Source of the DNA: Elmis aenea
Taxonomy: Eukaryota > Arthropoda > Insecta > Coleoptera > Elmidae
Length of the DNA: 64,000 bases
Direction of reading: 5' to 3'
Assembly (NCBI GenBank): GCA_947652605.1
Contig: OX393581.1
Location: 48,817,924-48,881,923, forward strand
Below are positions 1 through 14,759 of this stretch, piece by piece. A program made the position numbers and the translations under genes. The number at the start of each line of letters is the position of its first letter. The first letter of the stretch is position 1. The notes under the pieces were generated by a model. That model was not told the origin of the DNA, ran no database searches, and saw nothing but the letters and a program-made list of their open reading frames with translations.

Positions 1-1080
1 AAATAACATTGGTGTGTGGTGTACAATCATAAAAGTAAAATTTAAGTTCTGCATTAGGTTTCAGCTGAATTTGTTGCAAATGTAGTTATAAACAATATGT
101 TGAACGTTGTGACTTTAATAACTAAAGCAATAATGAATATGACATTGGAATGTTGTGTACAATCATAAAACGGGTAAAATTTAAACTCTGCATTAGATTC
201 CAGCTGAATTTGTTGCAAAACTCGTTATTAAAAATATTTTTAACATTGTCGAATAAATAACCAAAGAAAGAAAGAAAATAACATTAGTGTGGTCTATAAT
301 CATAAAACGCGTAAAATTTAAACTCTGCATTATACTTCAGCTGAATTTGTTGCAAAACTCGTTATTAACAATATTTTTAACATTGTCGAATGAATAACCA
401 AAGAAAGGATGAAAATAACATTGGTGTGTTGTGCACAATCATAAAACGCGTAAAATTTAAGTTCTGCATTAGGTTTCAGCTGAATTTGTTGCAAATGTAG
501 TTATAAACAATATGTTGAACGTTGTGACTTTAATAACTAAAGCAATAATGAATATGACATTGGAATGTTGTGTACAATCATAAAACGCGTAAAATTTAAA
601 CTCTGCATTAGATTCCAGCTAAATTTGTTGCAAAACTCGTTATTAAAAATATTTTTAACATTGTCGAATGAATAACCAAAGAAAGAAAGAAAATAACATT
701 GGTGTGTGGTCTATAATCTTAAAACGCGTAAAATTTAAACTCTGCATTATATTTCAGCTGAATTTGTTGCAAAACTCGTTATTAACAATATTTTTAACAT
801 TGTCGAATGAATAACCAAAGAAAGGATGAAAATAACATTGGTGTGTTGTGCACAATCATAAAACGCGTAAAATTTAAGTTCTGCATTAGGTTTCAGCTAA
901 ATTTGTTGCAAATGTAGTTATAAACAATATTTTTAACATTGTCAAATGAATAACCAAAGAAAGGATGAAAATAACATTGGTGTGTTGTGCACAATCATAA
1001 AACGCGTAAAATTTAAGTTCTGCATTAGGTTTCAGCTGAATTTGTTGCAAATGTAGTTATAAACAATATTTTGAACGTTG

Positions 1081-3283
1081 TGACTTTAATAACTAAAGCA
1101 ATAATGAAAATGACATTAGAATGTTGTGAACAATCATAAACGCGTAAAATTTAAACTATGCATTAGATTCCAGCTGAATTTGTTGCAAAACTCGTTATTA
1201 ACAATATTTTTAACATTGTCGAATGAATAACCAAAGAAAGTATGAAAATAACATTAGTGTTTTGTGCACAATCATAAAACGCGCAAAATGTAAACTCTGC
1301 ATTATATTTCAGCTGAATTTGTTGCAAAACTCGTTATTAACAATATTTTTAACATTGTCGAATGAATAACCAAAGAAAGTATGAAAATAACATTGGTGTG
1401 TGGTATACAATCATAAAACGCGCAAAATTTAAACTCTGCATTAGGTTTTAGCTGAATTTGTTGCAAATGTAGTTATAAACAATATTTTTAACATTGTCAA
1501 ATGAATAACCAAAGAAAGGATGAAAATAACATTGGTGTGTGGCATTCAATCATAAAACGCGTAAAATTTAAACTCTGCATTATATTTCAGCTGAATTTGT
1601 TGCAAAACTCGTTATTAACAATGTTTTTTACATTGTCGAATAAATAACCAAAGAAAGTATGAAAATAACATTGGTGTGTTGTCCACAATCATAAAACGCG
1701 TAAAATTTAAGTTCTGCATTAGGTTTCAGCTAAATTTGTTGCAAATGTAGTTATAAACAATATTTTTAACATTGTCAAATGAATAACCAAAGAAAGGATG
1801 AAAATAACATTGGTGTGTTGTCCACAATCATAAAACGCGTAAAATTTAAGTTCTGCATTAGGTTTCAGCTGAATTTGTTGCAAATGTAGTTATAAACAAT
1901 ATTTTGAACGTTGTGACTTTAATAACTAAAGCAATAATGAAAATAACATTGGAATGTTGTGAACAATCATAAACGCGTAAAATTTAAACTATGCATTGGA
2001 TTCCAGCTGAATTTGTTGCAAAACTTGTTATTAACAATATTTTTAACATTGTCGAATAAATAACCAAAGAAAGTATGAAAATAACATTGATGTATAGTGC
2101 ACAATCATAAAACGCGTAAAATTTAAACTCTGCATTATATTTCAGCTGAATTTGTTGCAAAACTCGTTATTAACAATATTTTTAACATTGTCGAATGAAT
2201 AACCAAAGAAAGGATGAAAATAACATTGGTGTGGTCTACAATCATAAAACGCGTAAAATTTAAACTCTGCATTATAATTCAGCTGAATTTGTTGCAAAAC
2301 TCATTATTAACAATGTTTTTCACATTGTCGAATGAATATCCAAAGAAAGTATGAAAATAACATTGGTGTGTGGTCTACAATCATAAAACGCGTAAAATTT
2401 AAACTTTACATTATATTTTAGCTGAATTTGTTGCAAAACTCGTTATTAACAATATTTTTAACATTGTCGAATGAATAACCAAAGAAAGGATGAAAATAAC
2501 ATTGGTTTGTGGTCTACAATCATAAAACGCGTAAAATTTAAGTTCTACATTAGATTCCAGCTGAATTTGTTGCAAATGTAGTTATTAACAATATTTGTAA
2601 CATTGTCGAATAAATAACCAAAGAAAGTATGAAAATAACATTGGTGTGTGGTCTACAATCATAAAACCACTAAACTTTAAACTCTGCATTATATTTTAGC
2701 TGAATTTGTTGCAAAACTCGTTATTAACAATATTTTTAACATTGTCGAATGAATAACCAAAGAAAGTATGAAAATAACATTGGTGTGTGGTATACAATCA
2801 TAAAACGCGTAAAATTTAAACTCTGCCTTATATTTCAGCTGAATTTGTTGCAAAACTCGTTATTAACAATATTTTTAACATTGTCGAATGAATAACCAAA
2901 GAAAGGATGAAAATAACATTGGAATGTTGTGTACAATCATAAAACGCGTAAAATTTTAACACTGCGTTAGATTTCAGCTGAATTTGTTGCAAAACTCGTT
3001 ATCAACAGTAATTTTAACCAAAGAAAGTATAAAAATAACATTGGTGTGTGGTATACAATCATAAAACGCGTAAAATTTAAACTCTGCCTTATATTTCAGC
3101 TGAATTTGTTGCAAAACTCGTTATTAGCAATATTTTTAACATTGTCGAATAAATAACCAAAGAGAGTATTAAAATAACATTGGTGTGTTGTATACAATCA
3201 TAAAACGCGTAAAGTTTAAGTTCTGCATTAGGTTTCAGCTGAATTTGTTGCAAATGTAGTTATAAACTATATTTTAAACGTTG
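1081..3283. repeat. Higher-order unit A of satellite 1, first copy (2203 bp)
   Basis: A 2203-bp block of diverged 139-bp monomers. The same monomer order recurs at 4378-6580, offset 3297 bp. Landmarks: the variant GCGCAAAATGTAAACTCTGC occurs near 1279 and 4576, and ATTGGTTTGTGGTCTACAAT at 2501 and 5798. By eye I found one mismatch in the block (around 3269 versus 6566), and similarity fades just outside it. Such near identity against the high divergence between neighbouring monomers indicates a recent duplication or unequal exchange. Confidence 0.85.
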
Positions 3284-4377
3284 TGACTTTAATAACTAAA
3301 GCAATAATGAAAATGACATTAGAATGTTGTGAACAATCATAAACGCGTAAAATTTAAACTATGCATTAGATTCCAGCTGAATTTGTTGCAAAACTCGTTA
3401 TTAACAATATTTTTAACATTGTCGAATGAATAACCAAAGAAAGTATGAAAATAACATTAGTGTATTGTGCACAATCATAAAACGCTTAAAATTTAAACTT
3501 TACATTATATTTTAGCTGAATTTGTTGCAAAACTCGTTATTAACAATATTTTTAACATTGTCGAATGAATAACCAAAGAAAGGATGAAAATAACATTGGT
3601 TTGTGGTCTACAATCATAAAACGCGTAAAATTTAAGTTCTACATTAGATTCCAGCTGAATTTGTTGCAAATGTAGTTATTAACAATATTTGTAACATTGT
3701 CGAATAAATAACCAAAGAAAGTATGAAAATAACATTGGTGTGTGGTCTACAATCATAAAACCACTAAACTTTAAACTCTGCATTATATTTTAGCTGAATT
3801 TGTTGCAAAACTCGTTATTAACAATATTTTTAACATTGTCGAATGAATAACCAAAGAAAGTATGAAAATAACATTGGTGTGTGGTATACAATCATAAAAC
3901 GCGTAAAATTTAAACTCTGCCTTATATTTCAGCTGAATTTGTTGCAAAACTCGTTATTAACAATATTTTTAACATTGTCGAATGAATAACCAAAGAAAGG
4001 ATGAAAATAACATTGGAATGTTGTGTACAATCATAAAACGCGTAAAATTTTAACACTGCGTTAGATTTCAGCTGAATTTGTTGCAAAACTCGTTATCAAC
4101 AGTAATTTTAACCAAAGAAAGTATAAAAATAACATTGGTGTGTGGTATACAATCATAAAACGCGTAAAATTTAAACTCTGCCTTATATTTCAGCTGAATT
4201 TGTTGCAAAACTCGTTATTAGCAATATTTTTAACATTGTCGAATAAATAACCAAAGAGAGTATTAAAATAACATTGGTGTGTTGTATACAATCATAAAAC
4301 GCGTAAAGTTTAAGTTCTGCATTAGGTTTCAGCTGAATTTGTTGCAAATGTAGTTATAAACAATATTTTAAACGTTG
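3284..4377. repeat. Higher-order unit A of satellite 1, deletion copy (1094 bp)
   Basis: The first part (3284 to about 3460) matches 1081-1257 at an offset of 2203 bp. The rest (about 3484-4377) matches 2390-3283 at an offset of 1094 bp. It is therefore unit A with about 1.1 kb of internal monomers removed, the expected product of unequal recombination between monomers. It lies between the two full units. Confidence 0.8.
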
Positions 4378-6617
4378 TGACTTTAATAACTAAAGCAATA
4401 ATGAAAATGACATTAGAATGTTGTGAACAATCATAAACGCGTAAAATTTAAACTATGCATTAGATTCCAGCTGAATTTGTTGCAAAACTCGTTATTAACA
4501 ATATTTTTAACATTGTCGAATGAATAACCAAAGAAAGTATGAAAATAACATTAGTGTTTTGTGCACAATCATAAAACGCGCAAAATGTAAACTCTGCATT
4601 ATATTTCAGCTGAATTTGTTGCAAAACTCGTTATTAACAATATTTTTAACATTGTCGAATGAATAACCAAAGAAAGTATGAAAATAACATTGGTGTGTGG
4701 TATACAATCATAAAACGCGCAAAATTTAAACTCTGCATTAGGTTTTAGCTGAATTTGTTGCAAATGTAGTTATAAACAATATTTTTAACATTGTCAAATG
4801 AATAACCAAAGAAAGGATGAAAATAACATTGGTGTGTGGCATTCAATCATAAAACGCGTAAAATTTAAACTCTGCATTATATTTCAGCTGAATTTGTTGC
4901 AAAACTCGTTATTAACAATGTTTTTTACATTGTCGAATAAATAACCAAAGAAAGTATGAAAATAACATTGGTGTGTTGTCCACAATCATAAAACGCGTAA
5001 AATTTAAGTTCTGCATTAGGTTTCAGCTAAATTTGTTGCAAATGTAGTTATAAACAATATTTTTAACATTGTCAAATGAATAACCAAAGAAAGGATGAAA
5101 ATAACATTGGTGTGTTGTCCACAATCATAAAACGCGTAAAATTTAAGTTCTGCATTAGGTTTCAGCTGAATTTGTTGCAAATGTAGTTATAAACAATATT
5201 TTGAACGTTGTGACTTTAATAACTAAAGCAATAATGAAAATAACATTGGAATGTTGTGAACAATCATAAACGCGTAAAATTTAAACTATGCATTGGATTC
5301 CAGCTGAATTTGTTGCAAAACTTGTTATTAACAATATTTTTAACATTGTCGAATAAATAACCAAAGAAAGTATGAAAATAACATTGATGTATAGTGCACA
5401 ATCATAAAACGCGTAAAATTTAAACTCTGCATTATATTTCAGCTGAATTTGTTGCAAAACTCGTTATTAACAATATTTTTAACATTGTCGAATGAATAAC
5501 CAAAGAAAGGATGAAAATAACATTGGTGTGGTCTACAATCATAAAACGCGTAAAATTTAAACTCTGCATTATAATTCAGCTGAATTTGTTGCAAAACTCA
5601 TTATTAACAATGTTTTTCACATTGTCGAATGAATATCCAAAGAAAGTATGAAAATAACATTGGTGTGTGGTCTACAATCATAAAACGCGTAAAATTTAAA
5701 CTTTACATTATATTTTAGCTGAATTTGTTGCAAAACTCGTTATTAACAATATTTTTAACATTGTCGAATGAATAACCAAAGAAAGGATGAAAATAACATT
5801 GGTTTGTGGTCTACAATCATAAAACGCGTAAAATTTAAGTTCTACATTAGATTCCAGCTGAATTTGTTGCAAATGTAGTTATTAACAATATTTGTAACAT
5901 TGTCGAATAAATAACCAAAGAAAGTATGAAAATAACATTGGTGTGTGGTCTACAATCATAAAACCACTAAACTTTAAACTCTGCATTATATTTTAGCTGA
6001 ATTTGTTGCAAAACTCGTTATTAACAATATTTTTAACATTGTCGAATGAATAACCAAAGAAAGTATGAAAATAACATTGGTGTGTGGTATACAATCATAA
6101 AACGCGTAAAATTTAAACTCTGCCTTATATTTCAGCTGAATTTGTTGCAAAACTCGTTATTAACAATATTTTTAACATTGTCGAATGAATAACCAAAGAA
6201 AGGATGAAAATAACATTGGAATGTTGTGTACAATCATAAAACGCGTAAAATTTTAACACTGCGTTAGATTTCAGCTGAATTTGTTGCAAAACTCGTTATC
6301 AACAGTAATTTTAACCAAAGAAAGTATAAAAATAACATTGGTGTGTGGTATACAATCATAAAACGCGTAAAATTTAAACTCTGCCTTATATTTCAGCTGA
6401 ATTTGTTGCAAAACTCGTTATTAGCAATATTTTTAACATTGTCGAATAAATAACCAAAGAGAGTATTAAAATAACATTGGTGTGTTGTATACAATCATAA
6501 AACGCGTAAAGTTTAAGTTCTGCATTAGGTTTCAGCTGAATTTGTTGCAAATGTAGTTATAAACAATATTTTAAACGTTGTGACTTTAATAACTAAAGCA
6601 ATAATGAAAATGACATT
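4378..6617. repeat. Higher-order unit A of satellite 1, second full copy
   Basis: Matches 1081-3320 at an offset of 3297 bp up to about 6617. There GACATTAGAATG is replaced by GACATTGGAATG and the monomer order departs from the first copy. Confidence 0.85.
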
Positions 6618-9600
6618 GGAATGTTGTGTACAATCATAAAACGCGTAAAACTTTAACACTGCGTTAGATTTCAGCTGAATTTGTTGCAAAACTCGTTATT
6701 AACAATATTTTTAACATTGTCGAATAAATAACCAAAGAAAGTATGAAAATAACATTGGTGTGTGGTCTACAATCATAAAACGCGTAAAATTTAAACTCTG
6801 CATTATATTTCAGCTAAATTTGTTGCAAAACTCGTTATTATCAATATTTTTAACATTGTCGGATAAATAACCAAAGAAAGTTTAAAAATAACATTGGTGT
6901 GTGGTATACAATCATAAAACGCGTAAAATTTAAACTCTGCCTTATATTTCAGCTGAATTTGTTGCAAAACTCGTTATTAGCAATATTTTTAACATTGTCG
7001 AATAAATAACCAAAGAGAGTATGAAAATAACATTGGTGTGTTGTATACAATCATAAAACGCGTAAAGTTTAAGTTCTGCATTAGGTTTCAGCTGAATTTG
7101 TTGCAAATGTAGTTATAAACAATATTTTGAACGTTGTGACTTTAATAACTAAAGCAATAATGAAAATGACATTGGAATGTTGTGTACAATCATAAAACGC
7201 GTAAAATTTTAACACTGCGTTAGATTTCAGCTGAATTTGTTGCAAAACTCGTTATTAACAATATTTTTAACATTGTCAAATGAATAACCCAAGAAAGGAT
7301 GAAAATAACATTGGTGTGTGGTCTACAATCATAAAACGCGTAAAATTTAAACTTTGCATTATATTTCAGCTGAATTTGTTGCAAATGTAGTTATAAACAA
7401 TATTTTTAACATTGTCGAATGAATAACCAAAGAAAGTATGAAAATAACATTGGTGTGTGGTACACAATCATAAAACGCGTTAATTTTAAGTTCTGCATTA
7501 GATTCCAGCTGAATTTGTTACAAAACTCGTTATTAACAATTTTTTTAACATTGTCGAATAAATAACCAAAGAAAGTATGAAAATAACATTGGTGTGTGGT
7601 AAACAATCATAAAACGCGTAAAATTTAAGTTCTGCATTATATTTCAGCTGAATTTGTGGCAAAACTCGTTATTAACAATATTTTTAACATTGTCGAATAA
7701 ATAACCAAAGAAAGTATGAAAATAACATTGGTGTGTGGTATACAATCATAAAACGCGTAAAATTTAAACTTTGCATTATATTTCAGCTGAATTTGTTGCA
7801 AAACTCGTTATTAACAATATTTTTAACATTGTCGAATAAATAACTAAAGAAAGTATGAAAATAACATTGGTATGTGGTATACAATCATAAAACGCGTAAA
7901 ATTTAAGTTCTGCATTATATTTCAGCTGAATTTGTGGCAAAACTCGTTATTAACAATATTTTTAACATTGTCGAATAAATAACCAAAGAAAGTATGAAAA
8001 TAACATTAGTGTGTGGTATACAATCATAAAACGCGTTAAATTTAAACTTTGCATTATATTTCAGCTGAATTTGTTGCAAAACTCGTTATTAACAATATTT
8101 TTAACATTGTCGAATGAATATCCAAAGAAAGCATGAAAATAACATTGGTGTGTTGTGCACAATCATAAAACGCGTAAATTTAAGTTCTGCATTAGGTTTC
8201 AGCTGAATTTGTTGCAAATGTAGTTATAAACAATATGTTGAACGTTGTGACTTCAATAACTAAAGCAATAATGAAAATGACATTGGAATGTTGTGTACAA
8301 TCATAAAACGCGTAAAACTTTAACTCTGCATTATATTTCAGCTGAATTTGTTGCAAAACTCGTTATTAACAATATTTTTAACATTGTCGAATAAATAACC
8401 AAAGAAAGCATGAAAATAACATTGGTGTGTGGTATACAATCATAAAACGCGTAAAATTTAAACTTTGCATTATATTTCAGCTGAATTTGTTGCAAAACTC
8501 GTTATTAACAATATTTTTAACATTGTCGAATAAATAACCAAAGAAAGTATGAAAATAACATTAGTGTGTGGTATACAATCATAAAACGCGTAAAATTTAA
8601 ACTTTGCATTATATTTCAGCTGAATTTGTTGCAAAACTCGTTATTAACAATATTTTTAACATTGTCGAATGAATAACCAAAGAAAGGATGAAAATAACAT
8701 TGGTGTGTTGTGCACAATCATAAAACGGGTAAAATTTAAATTCTGCATTAGGTTTCAGCTGAATTTGTTGCAAATGTAGTTATAAACAATATGTTGAACA
8801 TTGTAACTTCAATAACTAAACCAATAATGAAAATGACATTGGAATGTTGTGTACAATCATAAAACGCGTAAAATTTTAACACTGCGTTAGATTTCAGCTG
8901 AATTTGTTGCAAAACTCGTTATTAACAATATTTTTAACATTGTCGAATAAATAACCAAAGAAAGTATGAAAATAACATTGGTGTGTGGTCTACAATCATA
9001 AAACACGTAAAATTTAAACTCTGCAGTATATTTCAGCTAAATTTGTTGCTAAACTCGTTATTATCAATATTTTTAACATTGTCGAATAAATAACCAAAGA
9101 AAGTTTAAAAATAACATTGGTGTGTGGTCTACAATCATAAAACGCGTAAAACTTAAGTTCTGCATTATATTTCAGCTGAATTTGTTGCAAAACCCGTTAT
9201 TAACAATATTTTTAACATTGTCGAATAAATAACCAAAGAAAGTATGAAAATAACATTAGTGTGTGGTATACATCATAAAACGCGTAAAATTTAAACTTTG
9301 CATTATATTTCAGCTGAATTTGTTGCAAAACTCGTTATTAACAATATTTTTAACATTGTCGAATGAATAACCAAAGAAAGGATGAAAATAACATTGGTGT
9401 GTTGTGCACAATCATAAAACGGGTAAAATTTATATTCTGCATTAGGTTTCAGCTAAATTTGTTGCAAATGTAGTTATAAACAATATGTTGAACATTGTGA
9501 CTTCAATAACTAAAGCAATAATGAAAATGACATTGGAATGTTGTGTACAATCATAAAACGCGTAAAATTTAAACTCTGCATTACATTTCAGCTGGATTGG

Positions 9601-11760
9601 TTGCAAAACTTTTTATTAACAATATTTTTAACATTGTCGAATAAATAACCAGAGAAAGTATGAAAATAACATTGGTGTGTGGTCTACAAACATAAAACGC
9701 GTAAAGTTTAAGTTCTGCATTAGGTTTCAGCTAAATTTGTTGCAAATGTAGTTATAAACAATATTTTGAACGTTGTGACTTTAATAACTAAAGCAATAAT
9801 AAAAATGACATTGGAATGTTGTGTACAATCATAAAATGCGTAAAATGTAAACTCTACATTATATTTCAGCTGAATTTGTTGCAAAACTCGTTATTAACAA
9901 TATTTTTAACATTGTCGAATAAATAACCAAAGAAAGTATGAAAATAACATTGGTGTGTGGTCTACAAACATAAAACGCGTAAAATTTAAACTCTGCATTA
10001 TATTTCAGCTGAATTGGTTGCAAAACTCATTATTAACAATATTTTTAACATTGTCGAATGAATAACCAAAGGAAGTATGAAAATAACATTGGTGTGTGGT
10101 ATACAATCATAAAACGCGTAAAATTTAATCTCTGCATTATATTTCAGTTGAATTTGTTGAAAAACTCGTTATTAACAATATTTTTAACATTGTTGAATGA
10201 ATAACCAAAGAAAGGATAAAAACAACATTGGTGTGTTGTGCACAATCATAAAACGCGTAAAGTTTAAGTTCTGCATTAGGTTTCAGCTAAATTTGTTGCA
10301 AATGTAGTTATAAACAATATGTTGAACGTTGTGACTTTAATAACTAAAGCAATAATGAAAATGACATTGGAATGTTGTGTACAATCATAAAACGCGTAAA
10401 ATTTAAACTCTGCATTATATTTCAGCTGAATTTGTTGCAAAACTCGTTATTAACAATATTTTTAACATTGTCGAATAAATAACCAAAGAAAGTATGAAAA
10501 TAACATTGGTGTGTGGTCGACAATCATAAAACGCGTAAAATTTAAACTCTGCATTATATTTCAGCTGAATTTGTTGCAACACTCGTTATTAACAATATTT
10601 TTAACATTGTCGAATGAATAACCAAAGAAAGGATGAAAATAACATTGGTGTGTTGTGCACAATCATAAAACGCGTAAAATTTAAGTTCTGCATTAGATTC
10701 CAGCTGAATTTGTTACAAAACTCGTTATTAACAATATTTTTAACATTGTCGAATAAATAACCAAAGAAAGTATGAAAATAACATTGGTGTGTGGTATACA
10801 ATCATAAAACGCGTAAAATTTAAACTTTGCATTATATTTCAGCTGAATTTGTTGCAACACTCGTTATTAACAATATTTTTAACATTGTCGAATGAATAAC
10901 CAAAGAAAGGATGAAAATAACATTGGTGTGTTGTGCACAATCATAAAACGCGTAAAATTTAAGTTCTGCATTAGATTCCAGCTGAATTTGTTACAAAACT
11001 CGTTATTAACAATATTTTTAACATTGTCGAATAAATAACCAAAGAAAGGATGAAAATAACATTGGTGTGTGGTCTACAAACATAAAACGCGTAAAATTTA
11101 AACTTTACATTATATTTCAGCTGAATTTGTTGCAAAACCCGTTATTAACAATATTTTTAACATTGTCAAACGAATAACCAAAGAAAGGATGAAAATAACA
11201 TTGGTGTGTTGTGCACAATCATAAAACGCGTTAAATTTAATTTCTGCATTAGATTCCAGCTGAATTTGTTGCAAAACTCGTTATTAACAATATTTTTAAC
11301 ACTGTCGAATGAATAATCAAAGAAAGCATAAAAATAACATTGGTGTGTTGTGCACAATCATAAAACGCGTAAAATTTAAATTCTGCATTAGGTTTCAGCT
11401 GAATTTGTTGCAAATGTAGTTATAAACAATATTTTTAACATTGTCGAATGAATAACCAAAGAAAGTATGAAAATAACATTAGTGTGTGGTATACAATCAT
11501 AAAACGCGTAAAATTTAAACTGTGCATTATATTTCAGCTGAATTTGTTGCAAAACTCGTTATTAAAAATATTTTTAACATTGTCGAATAAATAACCAAAG
11601 AAAGTATGAAAATAACATTGGTGTGTGGTACACAGTCATAAAACGCGTAAAATTTAAACTGTGCATTATATTTCAGCTGAATTTGTTGCAAAACTCGTTA
11701 TTAGCAATATTTTTAACATTGTCGAATGAATAACCAAAGAAAGTATGAAAATAACATTGG

Positions 11761-13300
11761 TGTGTGGTACACAATCATAAAACGCGTTAAATTTAAGTTC
11801 TGCATTAGATTCCAGCTGAATTTGTTACAAAACTCGTTATTAACAATTTTTTTAACATTGTCGAATAAATAACCAAAGAAAGTATGAAAATAACATTGGT
11901 GTGTGGTCTACAATCATGAAACGCGTAAAATTTAAACTTTGCATTATATTCCAGCTGAATTTGTTGCAAAACTCGTTATTAACAATATTTTTAACATTGT
12001 CGAATAAATAACCAAAGAAAGTATGAAAATAACATTGGTGTGTGGTCTACAATCATAAAACGCGTAAAATTTAAACTCTGCATTATATTTCAGCTGAATT
12101 TGTTGCAAATGTAGTTATAAACAATATTTTTAACATTGTCGAATGAATAACCAAAGAAAGTATGAAAATAACATTGGTGTGTGGTACACAATCATAAAAC
12201 GCGTTAAATTTAAGTTCTGCATTAGATTCCAGCTGAATTTGTTACAAAACTCGTTATTAACAATTTTTTTAACATTGTCGAATAAATAACCAAAGAAAGT
12301 ATGAAAATAACATTGGTGTGTGGTCTACAATCATGAAACGCGTAAAATTTAAACTTTGCATTATATTTCAGCTGAATTTGTTGCAAAACTCGTTATTAAC
12401 AATATTTTTAACATTGTCAAATGAATAACCCAAGAAAGGATGAAAATAACATTGGTGTGTGGTCTACAATCATAAAACGCGTAAAATTTAAACTCTGCAT
12501 TATATTTCAGCTGAATTTGTTGCAAATGTAGTTATAAACAATATTTTTAACATTGTCGAATGAATAACCAAAGAAAGTATGAAAATAACATTGGTGTGTG
12601 GTACACAATCATAAAACGCGTTAAATTTAAGTTCTGCATTAGATTCCAGCTGAATTTGTTACAAAACTCGTTATTAACAATTTTTTTAACATTGTCGAAT
12701 AAATAACCAAAGAAAGTATGAAAATAACATTGGTGTGTGGTCTACAATCATGAAACGCGTAAAATTTAAACTTTGCATTATATTTCAGCTGAATTTGTTG
12801 CAAAACTCGTTATTAACAATATTTTTAACATTGTCAAATGAATAACCCAAGAAAGGATGAAAATAACATTGGTGTGTGGTCTACAATCATAAAACGCGTA
12901 AAATTTAAACTCTGCATTATATTTCAGCTGAATTTGTTGCAAATGTAGTTATAAACAATATTTTTAACATTGTCGAATGAATAACCAAAGAAAGTATGAA
13001 AATAACATTGGTGTGTGGTACACAATCATAAAACGCGTTAAATTTAAGTTCTGCATTAGATTCCAGCTGAATTTGTTACAAAACTCGTTATTAACAATTT
13101 TTTTAACATTGTCGAATAAATAACCAAAGAAAGTATGAAAATAACATTGGTGTGTGGTACACAATCATAAAACGCGTTAAATTTAAGTTCTGCATTAGAT
13201 TCCAGCTGAATTTGTTACAAAACTTGTTATTAACAATTTTTTTAACATTGTCGAATAAATAACCAAAAAAAGTATGAAAATAACATTGGTGTGTGGTATA
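11761..13300. repeat. Trimeric higher-order repeat of satellite 1 (417 bp)
   Basis: The variant TGTGTGGTACACAATCATAA followed by GCGTTAAATTTAAG starts at 11761, 12178, 12595 and 13012, exactly 417 bp (3 x 139) apart. The intervening monomers, including the CAATCATGAAACGCG variant, keep the same order. This is a young, locally homogenised section. Confidence 0.85.
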
Positions 13301-14482
13301 CAATCATAAAACGCGTAAAATTTAAACTTTGCATTATATTTCAGCTGAATTTGTTGCAACACTCGTTATTAACAATATTTTTAACATTGTCGAATGAATA
13401 ACCACAGAAAGGATGAAAATAACATTGGTGTGTTGTGCACAATCATAAAACGCGTTAAATTTAAGTTCTGCATTAGATTCCAGCTGAATTTGTTACAAAA
13501 CTCGTTATTAACAATATTTTTAACATTGTCGAATAAATAACCAAAGAAAGTATGAAAATAACATTGGTGTGTGGTCTACAATCATAAAACGCGTAAAATT
13601 TAAACTCTGCATTATATTTCAGCTGAATTTGTTGCAAATGTAGTTATAAACAATATTTTTAACATTGTCGAATGAATAATCAAAGAAAGTATGAAAATAA
13701 CATTGGTGTGTGGTACACAATCATAAAACGCGTTAAATTTAAGTTTTGCATTAGATTCCAGCTGAATTTGTTACAAAACTCGTTATTAACAATTTTTTTA
13801 ACATTGTCGAATAAATAACCAAAGAAAGTATGAAAATAACATTGGTGTGTGGTCTACAATCATGAAACGCGTAAAATTTAAACTTTGCATTATATTTCAG
13901 CTGAATTTGTTGCAAAACTCGTTATTAACAATATTTTTAACATTGTCGAATGAATAACCAAAGAAAGGATGAAAATAACATTGGTGTGTTGTGCACAATC
14001 ATAAAACGCGTTAAATTTAAGTTCTGCATTAGATTCCAGCTGAATTTGTTACAAAACTCGTTATTAACAATATTTTTAACATTGTCGAATAAATAACCAA
14101 AGAAAGTATGAAAATAACATTGGTGTGTGGTCTACAATCATAAAACGCGTAAAATTTAAACTTTGCATTATATTTCAGCTGAATTTGTTGCAAAACTCGT
14201 TAATAACAATATTTTTAACATTGTCAAACGAATAACCAAAGAAAGGATGAAAATAACATTGGTGTGTTGTGCACAATCATAAAACGCGTTAAATTTAAGT
14301 TCTGCATTAGATTCCAGCTGAATTTGTTGCAAAACTCGTTATTAACAATATTTTTAACATTGTCGAATAAATAACCAAAGAAAGTATGAAAATAACATTG
14401 GTGTGTGGTACACAATCATAAAACGCATAAAATTTTTACTCTGCATTACATTCAAGCTGAATTTGTTGCAAAACTACTTATT

Positions 14483-14610
14483 AAAATTAATTTCCTAATA
14501 AGGCAAAAACTTTTGTTTCTTTTACGATACATTTTTATAAAAATTATACCGCAATTGCCATTTGGGGCGTTATAATTGTGACAGAGTGTATACTGAACGT
14601 ATTATATATA
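14483..14610. repeat. Dispersed module at the right edge of satellite 1
   Basis: About 127 bp starting AAAATTAATTTCCTAATAAG and containing GCCATTTGGGGCGTTAT. It is clearly similar to 27671-27786, with scattered substitutions and 1-4 bp gaps. At both sites it follows ATTTGTT, which is part of the 139-bp monomer. It may be the flank of a mobile element from which the array grew, or simply a repeat present twice. Confidence 0.75.
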
Positions 14611-14759
14611 TTAGGAGTAGTTTATTAGAAGTACTTATTGGTTTCACTATTATATACTGTTAATTAATTTTAATTTTGAAAACGTTTTGTTTTTTCATTA
14701 ATATAATGATAAGAGCGACACTACAGCACATTTACTATGAACATTTCTGCGAGAAACGC
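14611..14759. other. Spacer between the two satellite arrays
   Basis: AT-rich unique-looking sequence between the dispersed module and the first degenerate 177-bp monomer. I see no gene or repeat in it. Confidence 0.6.

Larger units (their letters stand above)
1..14465. repeat. Satellite array 1, 139-bp monomer, about 104 copies
   Basis: Head-to-tail tandem array that runs off the left edge. Counting between identical landmarks (7441 and 7580) gives a monomer of 139 bp. Conserved blocks in order are CAATCATAAAACGCGTAAAA, TTCAGCTGAATTTGTTGCAA, TTAACATTGTCGAATGAATA and ACCAAAGAAAG. A second monomer type carries GAACGTTGTGACTTTAATAA and a changed junction (GACATTGGAATGTTGTG); it occurs about every 0.3-1.5 kb up to about 10.35 kb. 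One shortened monomer type (at 3001, 4095 and 6298) lacks part of its 3' half. The last monomer (14400-14465) is degenerate, as expected at an array edge. Small open frames here (about 60-66 codons) read monomers and are not genes. Probably centromeric, pericentromeric or other heterochromatin; that role is inference. Confidence 0.97.

Noticed and set aside
7406..14415. Several 63-66 codon minus-strand open frames of nearly identical sequence
   Set aside because: They read through 139-bp satellite monomers and differ as the monomers do; no codon-level constraint is visible.
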